64,000 bases of DNA from Ziziphus jujuba (Eukaryota > Streptophyta > Magnoliopsida > Rosales > Rhamnaceae). The notes under the pieces were generated by a model that saw nothing but the letters and a program-made list of their open reading frames with translations, had not been told where the DNA came from and did no database searches. The stretch is taken from positions 22,877,001-22,941,000 of the forward strand of contig NC_083389.1 in assembly GCF_031755915.1 (NCBI RefSeq), given 5' to 3'. Positions 22,337 through 33,444 of this stretch are shown piece after piece (the first letter of the stretch is position 1; each line of letters starts with the position of its first letter). The translations under genes and the position numbers were made by a program.

Positions 22337-23116
22337 TGTTAAGTCAGTTTTTATATGTTGGCAAATTTTCATGAACTAAAATGCTGAGTTATAAAGTGTT
22401 TATCTTAATCAATACCGAAGTATGAAGATAAAATCCCAACTAGGTTGGTAAGTGACTTAGAAACCTTTTTTATTATTTATGTGGTTAAGCACACATTATT
22501 CTACACTATTTTGTTTTCCATCGAATTTCATTTTTTTATTTACTTTTACACTTAAGGTGTTTTAACTTGGATTTAAAATATTTTATACAATATCTTTTGA
22601 AGTTAAAAACACCAAGTTTGACCAAAGTTTAAGTATTGTTCCAACATCATACCAGTGTTATAGCCTACCACAAATTACACTCTAACTGGCATAACATCAG
22701 TGTTGTTTGAACAACATTATTATTTTTTCACAAATTAGTCTTCCAAGTGTCACTCTGTGAGTGATGGATCTACTGTATTTGAACAAGGCTTATATCTTGT
22801 TCTAATAAGATCATGCCATGTGCCATTCTTTTAGTGGTGGATCTACTGTGTTCAAACAAGGCATGTATCTTCTTCGAATAAGGTTCTACCATGTGTTAGT
22901 TTTTGGTTGGATTTTAACACTATGTTTGAATAGCCCTTTATGTCGTTCGAACAAGGTCTCTATGTTCTTTAAATCTGTATGAGTCTCGTACATCTGTATT
23001 TCCTCATGTAGAAAGAGACTTGTAGGTTTCCTATATTTTAGATACCCCATAAACACTTTCATTTTCTCCTACAAAGAAAGATCATTATAATGGTGTTGGT
23101 GTGCCCTTGCAAGGAT
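22337..23116 (+). repeat. Copia-like LTR, first part
   Basis: It begins TGTTAAGTCAG after a GGGAGAT purine run and runs to the GGTTG duplication of the gypsy element at 23122-29667. The text continues at 29673. It contains repeated phrases with GTTCGAACAAGG-like motifs. The TG start and purine tract support an LTR, but no second LTR is seen. Confidence 0.55.
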
Positions 23117-23121
23117 GGTTG

Positions 23122-23951
23122 TGATATGAACCTAGGTGATGTGCTCTTAAACCCGTATTATATTAGCCCGGATAAAAAATTAAGTTCAATTTTAATGGTC
23201 ACCTTAACCCTTAATCAACTTGTGATTAGAAACTTTGGTATATGATGAAGACGCCACAATAGGTGATGGATGTTCTATTGATAAGTCAAACTAAAACACT
23301 TGATTTCTATTAAGTGTTTTAGGTATTCAAAGAGAACAAAGAGAATTCTTTCTCACAAATAAATTTCTGAATAATATCTAAACTGCTTTCTCATTGAAAA
23401 ATAATCCTTTAAATAGGCTAAGAGTACAAAACAAAAACCCTAAATAATTAGGTCAAAACCCGGCCACCATAGTGGTTTCCGTAATGTGGTTGAATTCCAC
23501 CTCCTTTCCTATTCTAATTTGGATTAATTAATTCTTTTATTTTGAATTAGGAATTAATTAATTTACAATTGAAATAATAAATTATCTACCTTCCTAAAGT
23601 TTTTACCCAGCAAATAAATAAGTAAATCAAAATCAAAATAAAAGACTAATTTCCTACAACAAAGTCAAATTACAAATTAGGAAACTAGTTTACTAGTTTT
23701 CAAACTAAGCTGTCTTTGACCAATCATTAGCTAGTTTAGGCTCCAAATAAGCCCCAATATGACATGTAGGATGCCAAATAGGATTAATATTGATTCCCAT
23801 ATGTTGCCCTTAGATTGGAATAAGTCAAACTTGCTTAATTAACAAAAGAAGTCAAAGTGAGCACCAATACATGCATTTTCAGCCAAAGTGAAGCCTTATA
23901 TGCACATGCCTCATTTGAATAGTTTAGCTTCAGTCTTGACATGATTCCAGC
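23122..23951 (-). repeat. 3' LTR of the gypsy element, distal part
   Basis: It begins TGATATGAACC on the plus strand, which is the LTR end in minus orientation, and parallels 28534-29360. It stops at GACATGATTCCAG, where an opposite-orientation LTR piece begins. Roughly 270 bp of the expected LTR are absent. Confidence 0.85.
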
Positions 23952-23952
23952 A

Positions 23953-24611
23953 TGATGATAATCTGCTCATACCCTATACAATCAGCTATTCGCTGGGGTA
24001 CTGATCCTTTACAAATGAAGATAGGACCAATCACTAGGGAACCAGCTAGGGAATTTAAGGAAAATTTGGTTAGCTTCATCTAAGGAGTGATTCAATCTCA
24101 AGAGGGCATGACATTATTCGAAGATCCAAAGTTCGTCTTGTGTATCCAAGTCACGAAGTTAGAAATGAACCTGGCAAGCTGTTTTGGTACATTTTTAGAC
24201 CCCTTGCAGTAAGGAATGAATTCAACTCTTCATGAACTCAATTGATATCACTAAGAGGCCATGGAATCATGTCAAGGTAGAAGCAAAAGCCTTTCAAAAC
24301 CACTTATGCGCATAACTCATCCTTTTGCTGAAATTATTCACTTTAGGTGCTGACTTTGACTTATCTTGTTGTGCAAGCAAGTTTGGCATATTCAATCAAG
24401 GGGCAACATATGGGAATCATTATTAATCATATTTAGCATCCTACATGGCATATGAGAGCTGATTTGGAGCTTAAACTAGCTGGAGATTAGATAAAGACAG
24501 CTTAGTTTTCAAGTAGTCAACTAGTTTTCTAATTTGAGTTTGACTTTTTATTTTAGGAAACTATCTTTTATTTTGGTTTTTATTTGTTTATTTGTTGGAA
24601 AAATTAACTTA
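23953..24611 (+). mobile_element. Opposite-orientation LTR fragment within the 3' LTR
   Basis: It starts with the LTR head TGATGATAATCTGC in plus orientation, runs about 650 bp through the relic tail frame (TNYKEMKIGPIT-like text near 24015-24040) to TTTGTTGGAAAAATTAACTTAG, and stops short of the LTR end. It differs clearly from the surrounding minus LTR, so it is not a simple foldback copy. Its 3' end and any target duplication are missing. Confidence 0.75.
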
Positions 24612-24903
24612 GTGTAGTCGGTTGTACGAGTACGAGCGGATTCTCATCATTCCTCTCCTTTTGAGAAGGATTTCCCTTCAAATCAAAGTCATCACCTACA
24701 ACAAATGGAGATAAATCAGCAACATTAAATGTAGCACTCACATTATACTCACCTGGCAAGTCAAGCTTATAGGCATTTTTATTAACCCTTTCCAAAACTT
24801 GAAAAGGTTCATCCCCTCACGGCATAAGCTTTGACTTTTGTTGTTTTGGAAACATCTCCTTTCTTAGGTGCAACCAAACCCAATATCCTGGGTTAAACAC
24901 TAT
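24604..24903 (-). pseudogene. Gypsy post-integrase end of pol
   Basis: The minus strand reads VFNPGYWVWLHLRKEMFPKQQKSKLMP, then after a stop ERVNKNAYKLDLPGEYNVSATFNVADLSPF and a tail that crosses into the LTR. This is the GPY/F-type end of chromoviral integrase. It is joined directly to the RT thumb by a deletion. Confidence 0.85.
24612..24648 (-). repeat. 3' LTR of the gypsy element, first 37 bases
   Basis: On the minus strand it reads TGATGAGAATCCGCTCGTAC and about 17 more bases, directly after the pol frame. It is separated from the rest of the LTR by the opposite-orientation fragment. Confidence 0.8.
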
Positions 24904-24933
24904 CACAACAAATCCTATAAATACAAGCTCATT

Positions 24934-25637
24934 TCAGCAAAAATCACAATTTTTAATGTTAGCATACAATCTTTCCTTCCTAAGTACTCTTAAAACTAAC
25001 ATGAAATGTCCTACATGATCATCTAAATTCCTACTATATATAAGAGTATCATCAAAATAAACAAGCATAAATTTTCCAATGAATGGATGCATGACGTGAT
25101 TCATTAATCTCATGATAGTACCAGATGCATTACTTAATCCAAAAGGCATTACTAACCACTCAGACAAACCATATTTAGTTTCAAAAGTGGTTTCCATTTA
25201 TCACCTTCTTTCATTATAATTTGATGATACCCACTCCTAAAATCAATTTTAGAAAACATACATGCACCGTATAATTCATCAAGCATATCATCTAATTTAG
25301 GGATAAGATGCCTACACTTAATGGTTATATTATTTATGGCCCTACAATCCACACACATGAAACATGAACCATCTTTCTTAGGTACTAATAAAATAGGTAC
25401 AGCACATGGACTAATGCTTTCATGAATATATCCTTTGTCTAACAACTCACTTATCTGCCTTTGTAGTTCCTTTATCTCCTCGAGATTACTCCTATATGCA
25501 AGCCTATTAGGAATCGCAGCTCCCAAAACAAAATAAATTTGATGTTCAATCCCTTGGTTAGGTGGTAAACCATTAGGAATTTCCTCCGAAAAGACATCTT
25601 CAAAATCTTGTAAAAAAGAAGAAATAGATCTTGACAA
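24934..25637 (-). pseudogene. Gypsy reverse transcriptase, frameshifted
   Basis: Two overlapping minus frames cover the RT. The first (25637-25152) has FEDVFSEEIPNGLPPNQGIEHQI, HESISPCAVPILLVPKKDGS, CVDCRAINNITIKC and FSKIDFRSGYHQI. After a frameshift near 25195, the second has KYGLSEWLVMPFGLSNASGTIMRLMN and the catalytic LVYFDDTLIYS. The palm carboxylates (FSKIDFRSG, YFDD) are kept. Start and thumb are followed by a stop and the deletion that removes RNase H and integrase. Confidence 0.9.
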
Positions 25638-26091
25638 TAAAGCTCTTCAAGGTTAGCTTGATGATTTAAATAAACATCTTTATAAATCGTAACCAGAAAT
25701 GGTTTATTACTCAATAATGCCTTTTTAACCTCTCCTAGGCTAAGATAAAAAAAATAATAATTCTTTTTCTTTTCTTTCCTTTCTTTTTCTTGCTGACTCA
25801 TGGATTTCTCTTTCTCTCTTTTGCTCTCGGATTTTACTTGATTTTCCTCTCTCTCAGCTTTTTCATTCTTTTTTCCCTCACCATTGAGTTTAGAAGACTT
25901 ACCTTAGACATTAAGCTTGGTCAAGCCCTCACGCACACTTGTTAAAGCTATGAATGTCATACTTGCTTTCTCCTTGAGCTTTCGGCCTTTTTCCTTTATT
26001 GCATTTAAAGTTGGTCTCTAAATATTTCCTTTAGAGTTAATGGCTCCAGTTTAATCTTCTTTCCCTTAAATTTAAATACAATAGAATTCTC
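25638..26091 (-). pseudogene. Gypsy pol linker between protease and RT
   Basis: The lysine-rich, Glu-rich minus frame 25801-25472 (QQEKERKEKKKN) and SNKPFLVTIYKDVYL match the spacer that also remains at 4780-4895 of the plus-strand element. There is no catalytic motif. Stops are present further upstream. Confidence 0.65.
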
Positions 26092-26427
26092 TCAACCATA
26101 GTGTATAGTATCTTTATCAAATTGCCATAGTCTATCCAATAAAATATGGCCAACATGCATGGGAGCAACATCACATAAAACAACATCCACATATTTATCA
26201 ACACTGAATTTTACTTTGGCTTGTTTGTTTACTTTCATCTCACCGCTATCATTAAGCCAATGTAATATATAAGTTTTGGGATGTTTAATGGTTGTTAATC
26301 CTAATTTTTTAACTACCACATTACTAATGACATTAGCATAACTTTCACTATCAATTATCATACTACAAATGTTACCCTGAATTTCACATTGGGTATGGAA
26401 GATGTTCTCTTTGAACTTGATCCTCAT
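26092..26427 (-). pseudogene. Gypsy aspartic protease
   Basis: A 111-residue minus frame reads HTQCEIQGNICSMIIDSESYANVIS, then KLGL, and VDVVLCDVAPMHVGHILLDRLWQFD. This is the retropepsin-like fold of gypsy elements. The active-site triad DSG or DSGS is DSES here (Gly to Glu), so processing is likely lost. Confidence 0.85.
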
Positions 26428-26633
26428 CTTTATACATGGTTAGAACCCTCCTTGTTACCAAGCTTGTTCATCTTTTGAGGCTTTAAGTGTCTCAGCTTCT
26501 TCTTGTTCCTCATCTTCAATTGCTTCATCTACAAATTCAGTTTCAACTTTGGATTCCTCACTTTCAGACTCCAACTTCCATTGCCTTTCAGCACCATAGT
26601 TCTTCTATTAAGGCATTGGTTGGCAACATGTCC

Positions 26634-27736
26634 TCAACCATGGCACTTAAAATAAACAATATCTTGAGTTCTTGAGGATTTAATATTAGATTTAGTTTCC
26701 AACTTGGGTGCCTGAGTGTGATCCAGCCTTGTATCTCTTCTTGGTCGATTGGACCTTTCACCTTCTAACTTTGATTTTTGTCTTAAGTCAAAGGTGGGAT
26801 CGCGTCTCCAAACACTTGAACTTAATCTCCCACTATTGGAAACTCCTCCAAACTGTGAGCTTGTACCCCTCCTCTTGAATTGGTTCTCAATTTTAATGGC
26901 CACATGAAGCATCTCTTCCAATTCCACATATTGTTGTAACTCTAGTTGGTTAGCTATTTCTCGATTTAAACCTCCCAAAAATCATGCCATAGTTGCGTCA
27001 CGATCCTCATTCATACTCAATCTCATCATGAGCATCTCCATCTCTTTGTAGTAGTCCTCCATGGTCCTACTTCCTTGTGATAATGATTTAAGCCTTTGAT
27101 GTAGCAACCTATGGTAATGAGTCGACACAAATCTCTTTCTCATGGCTCCCTTCATTTGTTGCCAATTTGTAATTAATTCATCACCAACTCTCCTTCGAGT
27201 ACCTTGCTCATTAGTCCGCCATTAGAGTGAATAATTTCCAAATTCCAAAATAGCCAATTTAGCCTTCTTTGCCTTGGAGTAGTTATGGCAATCAAATATC
27301 ATCTCCATACGCTCCTCCCACTCTTAATAAGTCTCCGGATCACTTTTCCTCAAAAATGGTGGGATGTTCACTTTAACATTCCCAACGTCATCATCCTCAT
27401 CTCTAGCTTGCCTCCCACAGTTTTGCCTTCCTTGGGATGCAAAAATATTATCAAACTCCTCCTTTAGATTGTCTCCGAAATTACCTTCCTTAAATCCTTC
27501 CTTAGGACGTAATCCACCCTAGGATTTGGCCCACCTTGTGAGTTCTCAAATATATCCATTCTTTGATCTAGGTTATCAAAGCGAGCATTCATCCTTTGGA
27601 GTTATTCCAAGATCGCCACCATGTCGGTAGGTTCACCTCCACTTCCCGTTGCTTGAGATGCACCCTTGAACCCTATCGATTCCCCTTCTAAATTCCTTAA
27701 TGAATCATCTCCTCTTCTCATCCTTGAATCTGTCAT
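26634..27736 (-). pseudogene. Gypsy gag pseudogene
   Basis: It starts at ATG 27736 (MTDSRMRRGDDSLRNLEGES) and stops early at 27602. The capsid block can be followed in broken frames through 27450-27000, and 26978-26634 has LNREIANQLELQQYVELEEML, ENQFKRRGTSSQFGGVSNSGR and a knuckle start (DIVYFKCHG) with the first Cys changed to Tyr. Roughly four to six lesions separate these parts. Confidence 0.82.
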
Positions 27737-28520
27737 GTTAGCAAAAATAATACAAAAAATCCTCACCAAATTCACTCCCTCATGTGTTTTACTCAAACAA
27801 GGTCTCAACACTCCTATATGCATACTAGTTTCGGATTTTAACCCTCTTTTAATCTCACACTCTCTTGCCTTTTTCCACTCACAAGAATATCTCAAAGTTC
27901 TATTAAAATACACTCAAAATAGCAACTAGATCACAAGTATGTTGTAATTAAACTTATCAACAAAACAGCAACTAAAACAAGTAAATACCAAGCAGATTGA
28001 TAAAACCTAGTCTTGGCTTAACTAACTAAAATAAAGGTAGAATTAACAAGGAAAATTTTCAGATTCAATAAGGAGCAAACCAGAATATTAAGAAACATTA
28101 ATTCAAGGATAAAATTTAGAAAAGAGATTCAAACAACAAACAAGAAATAATTCGAACAAAATATAGAAAAGTTGTTAGTTGTAGTTCTTATAATTTAAGT
28201 TTTTGTTCAAATCCTTTACCGATTTTAATCCAAACAATTTTAGCACTCGAAATTCAAAATCCAGCAACCAAATATTGAATAAATAATGAACAACTTAGCA
28301 GCTACTAAGAACTAATATGCAAAATAACTAACAAACTAGGAAGCAAAAATTTGGCTAAACAAAGAAAAAAATTCGGCTATGTAGAAAAATTTGTTTTCTT
28401 TTTTTTTTAATATGTGGAAGGTGGATAAATTGCAAACAACCTTAACCTAATGTTAAAATTTTAGAATAACACAAAATAAAATAAAGCAAATAAGATAGAT
28501 CAAACCTAAACAAAATTTGA
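27737..28520 (-). other. Leader of the gypsy element
   Basis: Noncoding, A+T-rich sequence between gag and the primer site. The part next to gag matches 7153-7425. Confidence 0.7.
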
Positions 28521-28533
28521 CTTTGATACCAAA
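28521..28533 (-). other. Gypsy primer binding site
   Basis: On the minus strand TTTGGTATCAAAG directly follows the LTR end. It is an iMet-type site with one change in the second half. Confidence 0.8.
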
Positions 28534-29667
28534 TGATACGAACCTAGGTCGACTTGCTCCTAAACCCGTATTATATTAGCCTGGATTGAAAATTAAGTTC
28601 AGATTTTAATGGTCACCTTAATCCTTAATCAACTTGTAATTAGAAACCTTGGTATACGGTGAAGATGCCACAATAGGTGATGGATGTCCTATTGATAAGT
28701 CAAACTAAAATACTTGATTTCTATTAAGTGTTTTAGGTATTCAAAGAGAACAAAGAGAATTCTTTCTCACAAATAAATTTCTGAATAATATCTAAGCTGC
28801 TTTCTCATTGAAAAATAAGATTTTAAATAGGCTAAAAGTACAAACCCAAAATCCTAAATAATTAGGTCAAAAACCGGCCACCATAGTGGTTTCCTTAATA
28901 TGGCCGAATTCCACCTCCTTTCCTATTCTAATTTGGATTAATTAATTCCTTTATTTTGAATTAGAAATTAATTAATTTACAATTGAAATAATAAATTATC
29001 TACCTTCCTAAAGTGTTTTTTCCAGCAAATAAATAAATAAAAATCAAAATAAAAGACTAATTTCCTATAACAAAATTAAATTACAAATTAGAAAACTAGT
29101 TGACTAGTTTTCAAACTAAGCTGTTTTTTACCAATCACTAGCTAGTTTATGCTCCAAATCAGCCCCAATATGAATGTAGAATGCCAAATAGGATTAATAT
29201 TGATTCCCATACATTGCCCCTAGATTGGAATAAGTCAAACTTGCTTGATTAACAAAAGAAATCAAAGCCAGCACCAAAACATGCATTTTAGGCCAAAGTG
29301 AAGCTTTATGCGCACATGCCTCATTTGAATAGTTTAGCTTCAGTCTTGACATGATTCCATGGCCTCATGGTGATCTCAATCTCATTCATAGGCTAACAAA
29401 CTAATCCCTTGCTACCCGAAACCCATAAATGCTCCAAAATAGCTTGTCGGTTGTATATCCTCCTTCATAACTTGGATGCATAAGATAGGCTTTAGATCTT
29501 CAAGTATTGTCATGCCCTCTTAAGATTGAATCACTCCTTGGATGAAGCTAACCTGGTTATCCTTGAATCTCTTAGCTTGTGCCCTCGTGATTGGTCCCAT
29601 CTTCATTTGAACAGGATCAGTACCCCAGCGGGTAATCAGTTGTACGGGTACAAGCAGATTCTCATCA
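28534..29667 (-). repeat. 5' LTR of the gypsy element
   Basis: On the minus strand it begins TGATGAGAATCTGC and ends TTCGTATCA, 1134 bp. The relic tail is readable at 29632-29520 (GPITRAQAKRFKDNQVSFIQGV). Confidence 0.92.
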
Positions 29668-29672
29668 GGTTG

Positions 29673-30224
29673 TTCTAACAATGTGGTGTAGCAAAGTCTT
29701 TTGTGAGAGAGACATTGAAGACAAAGTCGCAATGTTGAGTCCTAATGAAGAGTAGTAGCTACAGTGGTCTAAACTTAAGGCCAATATGTTTAGGTTTAGG
29801 AGATTGAGTCACTCCATTATCATAGTGGTTGGGAATGTCGGTATCATTCTTCACACTTTAGGATAGGACTATGTAATTGTACTGATTTTTCTTTACCTAG
29901 TGGATTTAAATTAAAAATGGTGACTATAACCCATGATTTTTCCTATTAGGGTTTCTACGTAAAAAAATTTTGTGCAATATTCTAATTTTCTATCATTTAT
30001 ATTTATGCATTTATTACTTTTATTGTTGGAAGGATCAAATCCTTTATATATATTGTGTGTGTGTATATATATTGTGTGTGCAGTTTTTATATTTCTGTTT
30101 GTGGGAAGACTGAGTCGCTGGTGTTTGCTAAATATTATATTATTGTATGTGATGTAAAAATTGTATTTTAGAAGCATAAGGATGATATGAAGTAGGCTTA
30201 GGCTCTTATAGGTTCCTATTAACA
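29673..30224 (+). repeat. Copia-like LTR, second part
   Basis: It continues 22337-23116 across the gypsy insertion and ends CCTATTAACA. Next comes ATTGATATCGATGC, a weakened form of the copia primer site ATTGGTATCAGAGC. It has the R-U5-like TAACCCATGATTTTTCC text near 29920. A purine tract before and a primer-like site after the same LTR would fit an internal-LTR recombination product. Confidence 0.5.
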
Positions 30225-30273
30225 ATTGATATCGATGCTAGAGAAAATTTTTAATTAGCCAAGGACCTTTTCA

Positions 30274-30326
30274 ACACCCACACCACACCACCCCACACCC
30301 CCCCCCCCCCTCCCCCCCCGGCCCCT
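30274..30326. repeat. C-rich tract
   Basis: It contains a run of at least 13 C followed by TCCCCCCCC, sharply unlike the A+T-rich surroundings. A sequencing or assembly edge is possible. Confidence 0.9.
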
Positions 30327-31922
30327 TCTTCCCTTTTAAGTTCCACTTTGCATTTTCAATGAGAATTGCATGAAATTTAAGAAAACAAAGCGGAAGATCA
30401 AGGAAAATGTATCTAGGGAGCATCCATTCTTCTCGAGTTCAACAAGCTCCAACCATCAAGAACTTCCCTCGTAAAAGTCTCATAAAAGTTAATATGCAAA
30501 CCTATCCAAGCATAAAAAAAACTAACACAAATGCATTATAGAGTAATAATTCTAATCATCAATTTACAAACGAACCAAAATCAAAGCTTCTAAAAACTTG
30601 AAACTTTCAGATAGCAAGAGAAAGAAAAAGAAGCTGCATAAAAGTTAAAAACAGCAACCATACTTTCAAATAATACCATAAGTTAAGCAAGGTAGAGGAA
30701 AGTTTTGGAAGAAAATAGTTGGTGTTCTCAAATTAAAAGGAAAAAGAGGAAGAGGACGAAGAAGAAGAAGAAGAAGAAGAAGAAGAATGGGAGAAGAAGA
30801 GAAGAAATAGAGAGAGTTTAAGGGAGGGTGGTCTTTCCCTTGTTGGAAGAAGAAAAATGAGACAAGCGCAATAAACAATGAAATGTGTGATTTGTATAGG
30901 CAAAAGTTTAAGGGTTAAAATAATAATTGCCATACATTGCAAGACTAAAGTGACAAAATGCCGTTAAACCCTATCTTATTTTCATCCAAGCCCAAAAGTA
31001 TTTTTCCAAGGCCAAGATTTAAATCAAAGCCAAATATACTATTTATTAAACATAATTTAAAATAAATTCTCACAAATTATTAAGAACAAGGTTTTTCTTT
31101 TTTCTTTTTTTTAATTCCCAAAAGGCAAGTGAATACGAAAATCTATAGAAGAAAATAATTACAATATATACTTCTCAAGGTTGTAAAATACAAGTTTCTA
31201 ATTTCCTAAAAAAGAAAATTCAGTACAAATATTTACACTCCCAAGGAATCAAACATTGTACCAAAGTAAATTCAAGAATTTATAAGCCTACACTTTGTAA
31301 ATTTTTATTAGGGAAAAAAAAATTCCACCACTTTCATGGATCAACCATTAATAAATATAAGAGTTCATCACTAAGCACCGTAAGAATTTCCTAAAATTTA
31401 GGAAATAGAAAAATCTAAATTTTGGGGCATTTCATGAACCCATGAACACCCCTTTATGACATGATAGAAAAATAGGTGAAAAGAAAAGAAACAATAGGAC
31501 ACACAAAAAAAGAAAAAAGAAAAAAAAAAGAAAAGAAAAGAAAGAAAAAAAAATTAAAAAAAATAAAATAAAAATTTAGGCATGGAAATGATAAAAATAT
31601 TAATTTTTTGAATCTTTAAATGGATTTTTTTTTTTGGTAACAAACCTTTAAAGGGATTGGACATTTACTAAATGATTCATTATACACCTCTTTAGAATTC
31701 CTCTTATCTCATTTATTAGCATTTTGATTTTGTATGAAACAACAGTTTGTCGAAGTGTATAATTGGGTTGCTTTTTGCTTTTAGACCCTTAAATTAGGTT
31801 ATAGAATAAATTTTTGTTAAAAGAAAAATAGGTAAATTTGTAAATTTTAGCTTCTTCAATAACAAGGCTTAGCTTGGTAATGCTTAGAGTATACAAGAAT
31901 TAGTTGTAGCTCTACTAAAAAG

Positions 31923-31955
<33 letters not shown>
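31923..31955. repeat. A homopolymer
   Basis: An uninterrupted run of about 33 A. No LINE or processed copy is recognised upstream of it. Confidence 0.9.
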
Positions 31956-31959
<4 letters not shown>

Positions 31960-32984
31960 TCAGCTTTTACTGTTTCGAAGAAAGAATCATTAAGGTATTT
32001 GGTAACTTTTATTAATAAAAATGTTCTAAGATGTAAAAGTTACAAATAAATGTTTAGCAACTTTTCAAATTTTATTGGTGTAAATTTTATAATTACTAAA
32101 ACAAACATGATGTATATAAGTTAATTTTTTTTAAAAAAATGATAATTTATATGTAGTTATGTTATGATACTTAAAAAAACAAAAAAACAAAAAATTGATA
32201 CTTCTTCAAAATGCAAAATTTAAAATATTTTTGAAAATTTTTTATTTTGATAAAATGACACAAAGTGTTATGTTAAATTATATGATTTTTTTTATTTTTT
32301 CTATCCGAATCTCAATTTTCAATAAAATATTTAACAACCAAAAGATTATTTGTTTATATTTATATATATATGTATTAAAATAGTTAATTCATATTAGAAT
32401 CTTTATTTGAGTTTTTATTTGTAGAGTTTTAATTTGTGTATGATTTTTTTTATAGGATAAAAGATAAATATAATTAAGGGTATTTTAGAAATATAATTTT
32501 TTTTGTTCTGATTATGAAAGAATCAGAATTTAAAAGGGTATTTGTATTCATACTACAAATTTTGATACTCACACTACATTTCTCATTACTTTTTAATATT
32601 TCGAAAATATCATTTATTAAAAAGCAACAAAAATCTTAAGTACATAAACTAAATAAAAATAAATTGCGACTTACACTACAATAGAATTTTAGAAGAAAAA
32701 AATCCTAAAAATGGAGAGAATGGAGTTTAATGATCAAGAGGTAATAATTGATAAAACTAATTGGCAAATAATTCCTTTTAATCGTAAAATTATAAATATG
32801 TAGCTTTTTTATTATTTATTTGTTTTCTTCGTATTTTTTTATATAATTTTTTTTATCTGTTTGTCATTCCAATTATTTTTTTATACACTCTGAAGTTGTT
32901 TGGTATATTACCTCAATCAATTTGATTATGCTTGGATTCTATATATTGAAGAAAATAACTGTTTGAATTATTTGTAAAATTACG

Positions 32985-33300
32985 AAGTATACATAGTCTA
33001 AACAAATTGAACACATCCGAATTATGTATAATGAATTATTTCAGTCATATCTGTGTTATATAATGTGAACGAAAATACAAAGATATGTAAAACTATCCAA
33101 TATACATAAACCGAATAAATAGTATTCGTCCGGGTTAGATATACAGGACTATGCACTCATATTTGGGGTTATGTAATCCGAATTGACTGAAACCATAGCA
33201 TACATAACCCAAATGAATTGTATTTGTCCATGTTATATATACTAAACTACATAGTTATATCTGGGATGTGTAATCCAGACGGAACTCAAGCACATCCATC
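32985..33300 (+). repeat. About 100-bp imperfect tandem repeats
   Basis: Three diverged units can be seen. They share the phrases ATACATAACC or ATACATAAACC, ATTTGTCC or ATTCGTCC, TATATAC and GGTTATGTAATCC or GGATGTGTAATCC. Confidence 0.55.
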
Positions 33301-33444
33301 TAGTTTATATATATCAGACCAAAAAAAGGGGAAAAAATTAAAAGAAATAGAAAAAAAGAAAAAGAAAGAAATACATTTTCTAACTGAACTAATTCGACAG
33401 GATTGTTGAAGTAAAGAACACATATTCCAATCAAAAAACTTTTT

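Larger units (their letters stand above)
23122..29667 (-). mobile_element. Ty3/gypsy element, internally deleted, TSD GGTTG
   Basis: A minus-strand element of the window's main gypsy family. GGTTG occurs at 23117-23121 and 29668-29672. On the minus strand the order is 5' LTR (29667-28534), primer site, leader, gag from 27736, protease, RT, the post-integrase end of pol, and a rearranged 3' LTR (24648-23122). RNase H and the integrase core are deleted at about 24905. It is inserted in a copia-like LTR. Confidence 0.92.
30225..32545. other. Intergenic, low-complexity
   Basis: No gene is supported. It holds a C-rich tract (30274-30326), an (AAG)n-like purine run near 30757-30790, a purine-rich block (31500-31572) and a 33-base A run (31923-31955). 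Frames on the minus strand near 30666-30942 are Ser/Leu runs caused by the simple repeat. Confidence 0.7.

Noticed and set aside
23600..24611. Snap-back foldback copy made in one reverse transcription
   Set aside because: The two arms differ too much, including several indels, to be one event unless very old; an independent LTR fragment is more likely.
30666..30942. Ser/Leu-run minus-strand frames
   Set aside because: Produced by an AAG-type simple repeat.
31923..31955. Poly-A tail of a retrogene or LINE
   Set aside because: No coding or LINE sequence upstream and no target duplication was seen.
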